Source: Chryseobacterium luquanense (GTDB lineage: Bacteria > Bacteroidota > Bacteroidia > Flavobacteriales > Weeksellaceae). From it: 64,000 bases of DNA. The position numbers and the translations under genes are program-made. Positions within the stretch are counted from its first letter, which is position 1; each line of letters begins with the position of its first letter. Of the stretch, positions 63,624 to 64,000 are shown piece by piece. The notes beneath the pieces are model-generated. The model searched no databases. It was not told the origin of the DNA and was given only the letters and a program-made list of their open reading frames with translations. Where the stretch lies: contig NZ_JAOVZV010000022.1 of the NCBI RefSeq assembly GCF_026460945.1, forward strand, positions 62,001-126,000, given 5' to 3'.

Positions 63624-63998
63624 TTATTTAAAATTTTCTTTTTTAAGTTCGTACCAGAAACAAATTCCGTCTGGTTCGGTAAACTCACCTGTTTTTTCAA
63701 ATCCGAGTTTTGTTAAGATATGGTTTGAAGCCAGATTTCCAGAATGTGCATATGCATAAACTATTTCGGCTTTCAGATCATTGAAACCATAATTCAAGGA
63801 AGCTTTTCCCGATTCTGTAGCATAACCCTTTCCCCATGTTTCAGGTAAAAAACGGTAACCCAGTTCATAGAAATTGTGATATCCGTTTACTTCAGATGTA
63901 TTTAATTTTATTCCGCTCCAGCCAATGAGAAGCCCACTTTCTTTTTCGATAACGGCAAGTCTTCCCAAACCGTTATCTTTATATTGCTGCATAATCAT
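63624..63998 (-). CDS. GNAT-family N-acetyltransferase (5' end beyond window)
   Basis: The visible 124 residues are the C-terminal part of a GNAT enzyme: GRLAVIEKESGLLIGWSGI, YELGYRFLPETWGKGYATESGKA (the acetyl-CoA motif) and SNHILTKLGFEKTGEF, as in RimJ/RimL-type transferases. Full members have about 170 aa, so roughly 50 residues at the N-terminus lie past the window end. It is 12 bp from nadE. Confidence 0.85.
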   Translation of the reverse strand: MIMQQYKDNGLGRLAVIEKESGLLIGWSGIKLNTSEVNGYHNFYELGYRFLPETWGKGYATESGKASLNYGFNDLKAEIVYAYAHSGNLASNHILTKLGFEKTGEFTEPDGICFWYELKKENFK

Positions 63999-64000
63999 TT

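Overview
The window looks like a chromosome segment of a flavobacterium of the Chryseobacterium type (Bacteroidota). The DNA is AT-rich, several starts are preceded by TAnnTTTG-like -7 elements, secreted proteins have short lipoboxes, and the core genes (mnmE, aminopeptidase P, topoisomerase IB, pruA, Fur, PafA-like phosphatase, nadE) fit that group. This placement comes from gene content and motifs only; no search was run.

Layout. (1) About 1-6130 is the integrase-proximal end of a decaying integrative element (island A): primase-like protein, D5/P4-type helicase, HTH protein, two unknown genes, then a tyrosine integrase and a two-HTH protein that are both broken by homopolymer-associated frameshifts. 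(2) 6131-39791 is a second integrative element (island B, about 33.7 kb). It lies between two 18-bp sites that match at 15 of 18 positions. One site is at 6131 and the other is the last 18 bases of mnmE. Both ends carry iterated GGTGTACA motifs. Next to mnmE the island carries its own machinery: intact integrase, excisionase-type HTH, VapE-like helicase, TOPRIM primase and replication HTH. The rest is accessory cargo dominated by likely defence genes: a PD-(D/E)XK-like protein, a translationally coupled metallo-beta-lactamase-fold operon, HipBA, AbiH, two giant divergent STAND NTPases with Cap4/DUF4297-like N-termini (2086 and 2012 aa) plus a small partner, a HEPN protein, an HNH nuclease and a secreted metzincin-like protease operon. 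(3) 39774-64000 is ordinary chromosome.

The most exciting locus is 27.8-30.1 kb. An ECF-type sigma factor with an extra C-terminal HTH is followed after one base by a catalytically dead, C-terminally truncated Cas12f/TnpB homologue. RuvC-I Asp is replaced by Ser, RuvC-II Glu by Lys, and the zinc finger and RuvC-III are missing. Immediately downstream is a structured guide-RNA-like region ending in a short guide and a T7 tract. This matches the recently recognised dCas12f-sigmaE class of RNA-guided transcription systems in Bacteroidota. The 13-mer CGGCGTGGGCTCT at the guide also occurs once upstream of the sigma gene, preceded by G, in the same orientation, inside a long imperfect hairpin. I infer that the complex may activate its own operon.

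Other points worth checking are a possible -1 frameshift joining a 51-aa leader ORF to the metallo-beta-lactamase gene, a 60-bp direct repeat (54/60 identical) flanking that module, iteron-like TACCTTAA repeats between the island primase and helicase, cassette-like inverted repeats between cargo genes, and a barnase/barstar pair in the core region.
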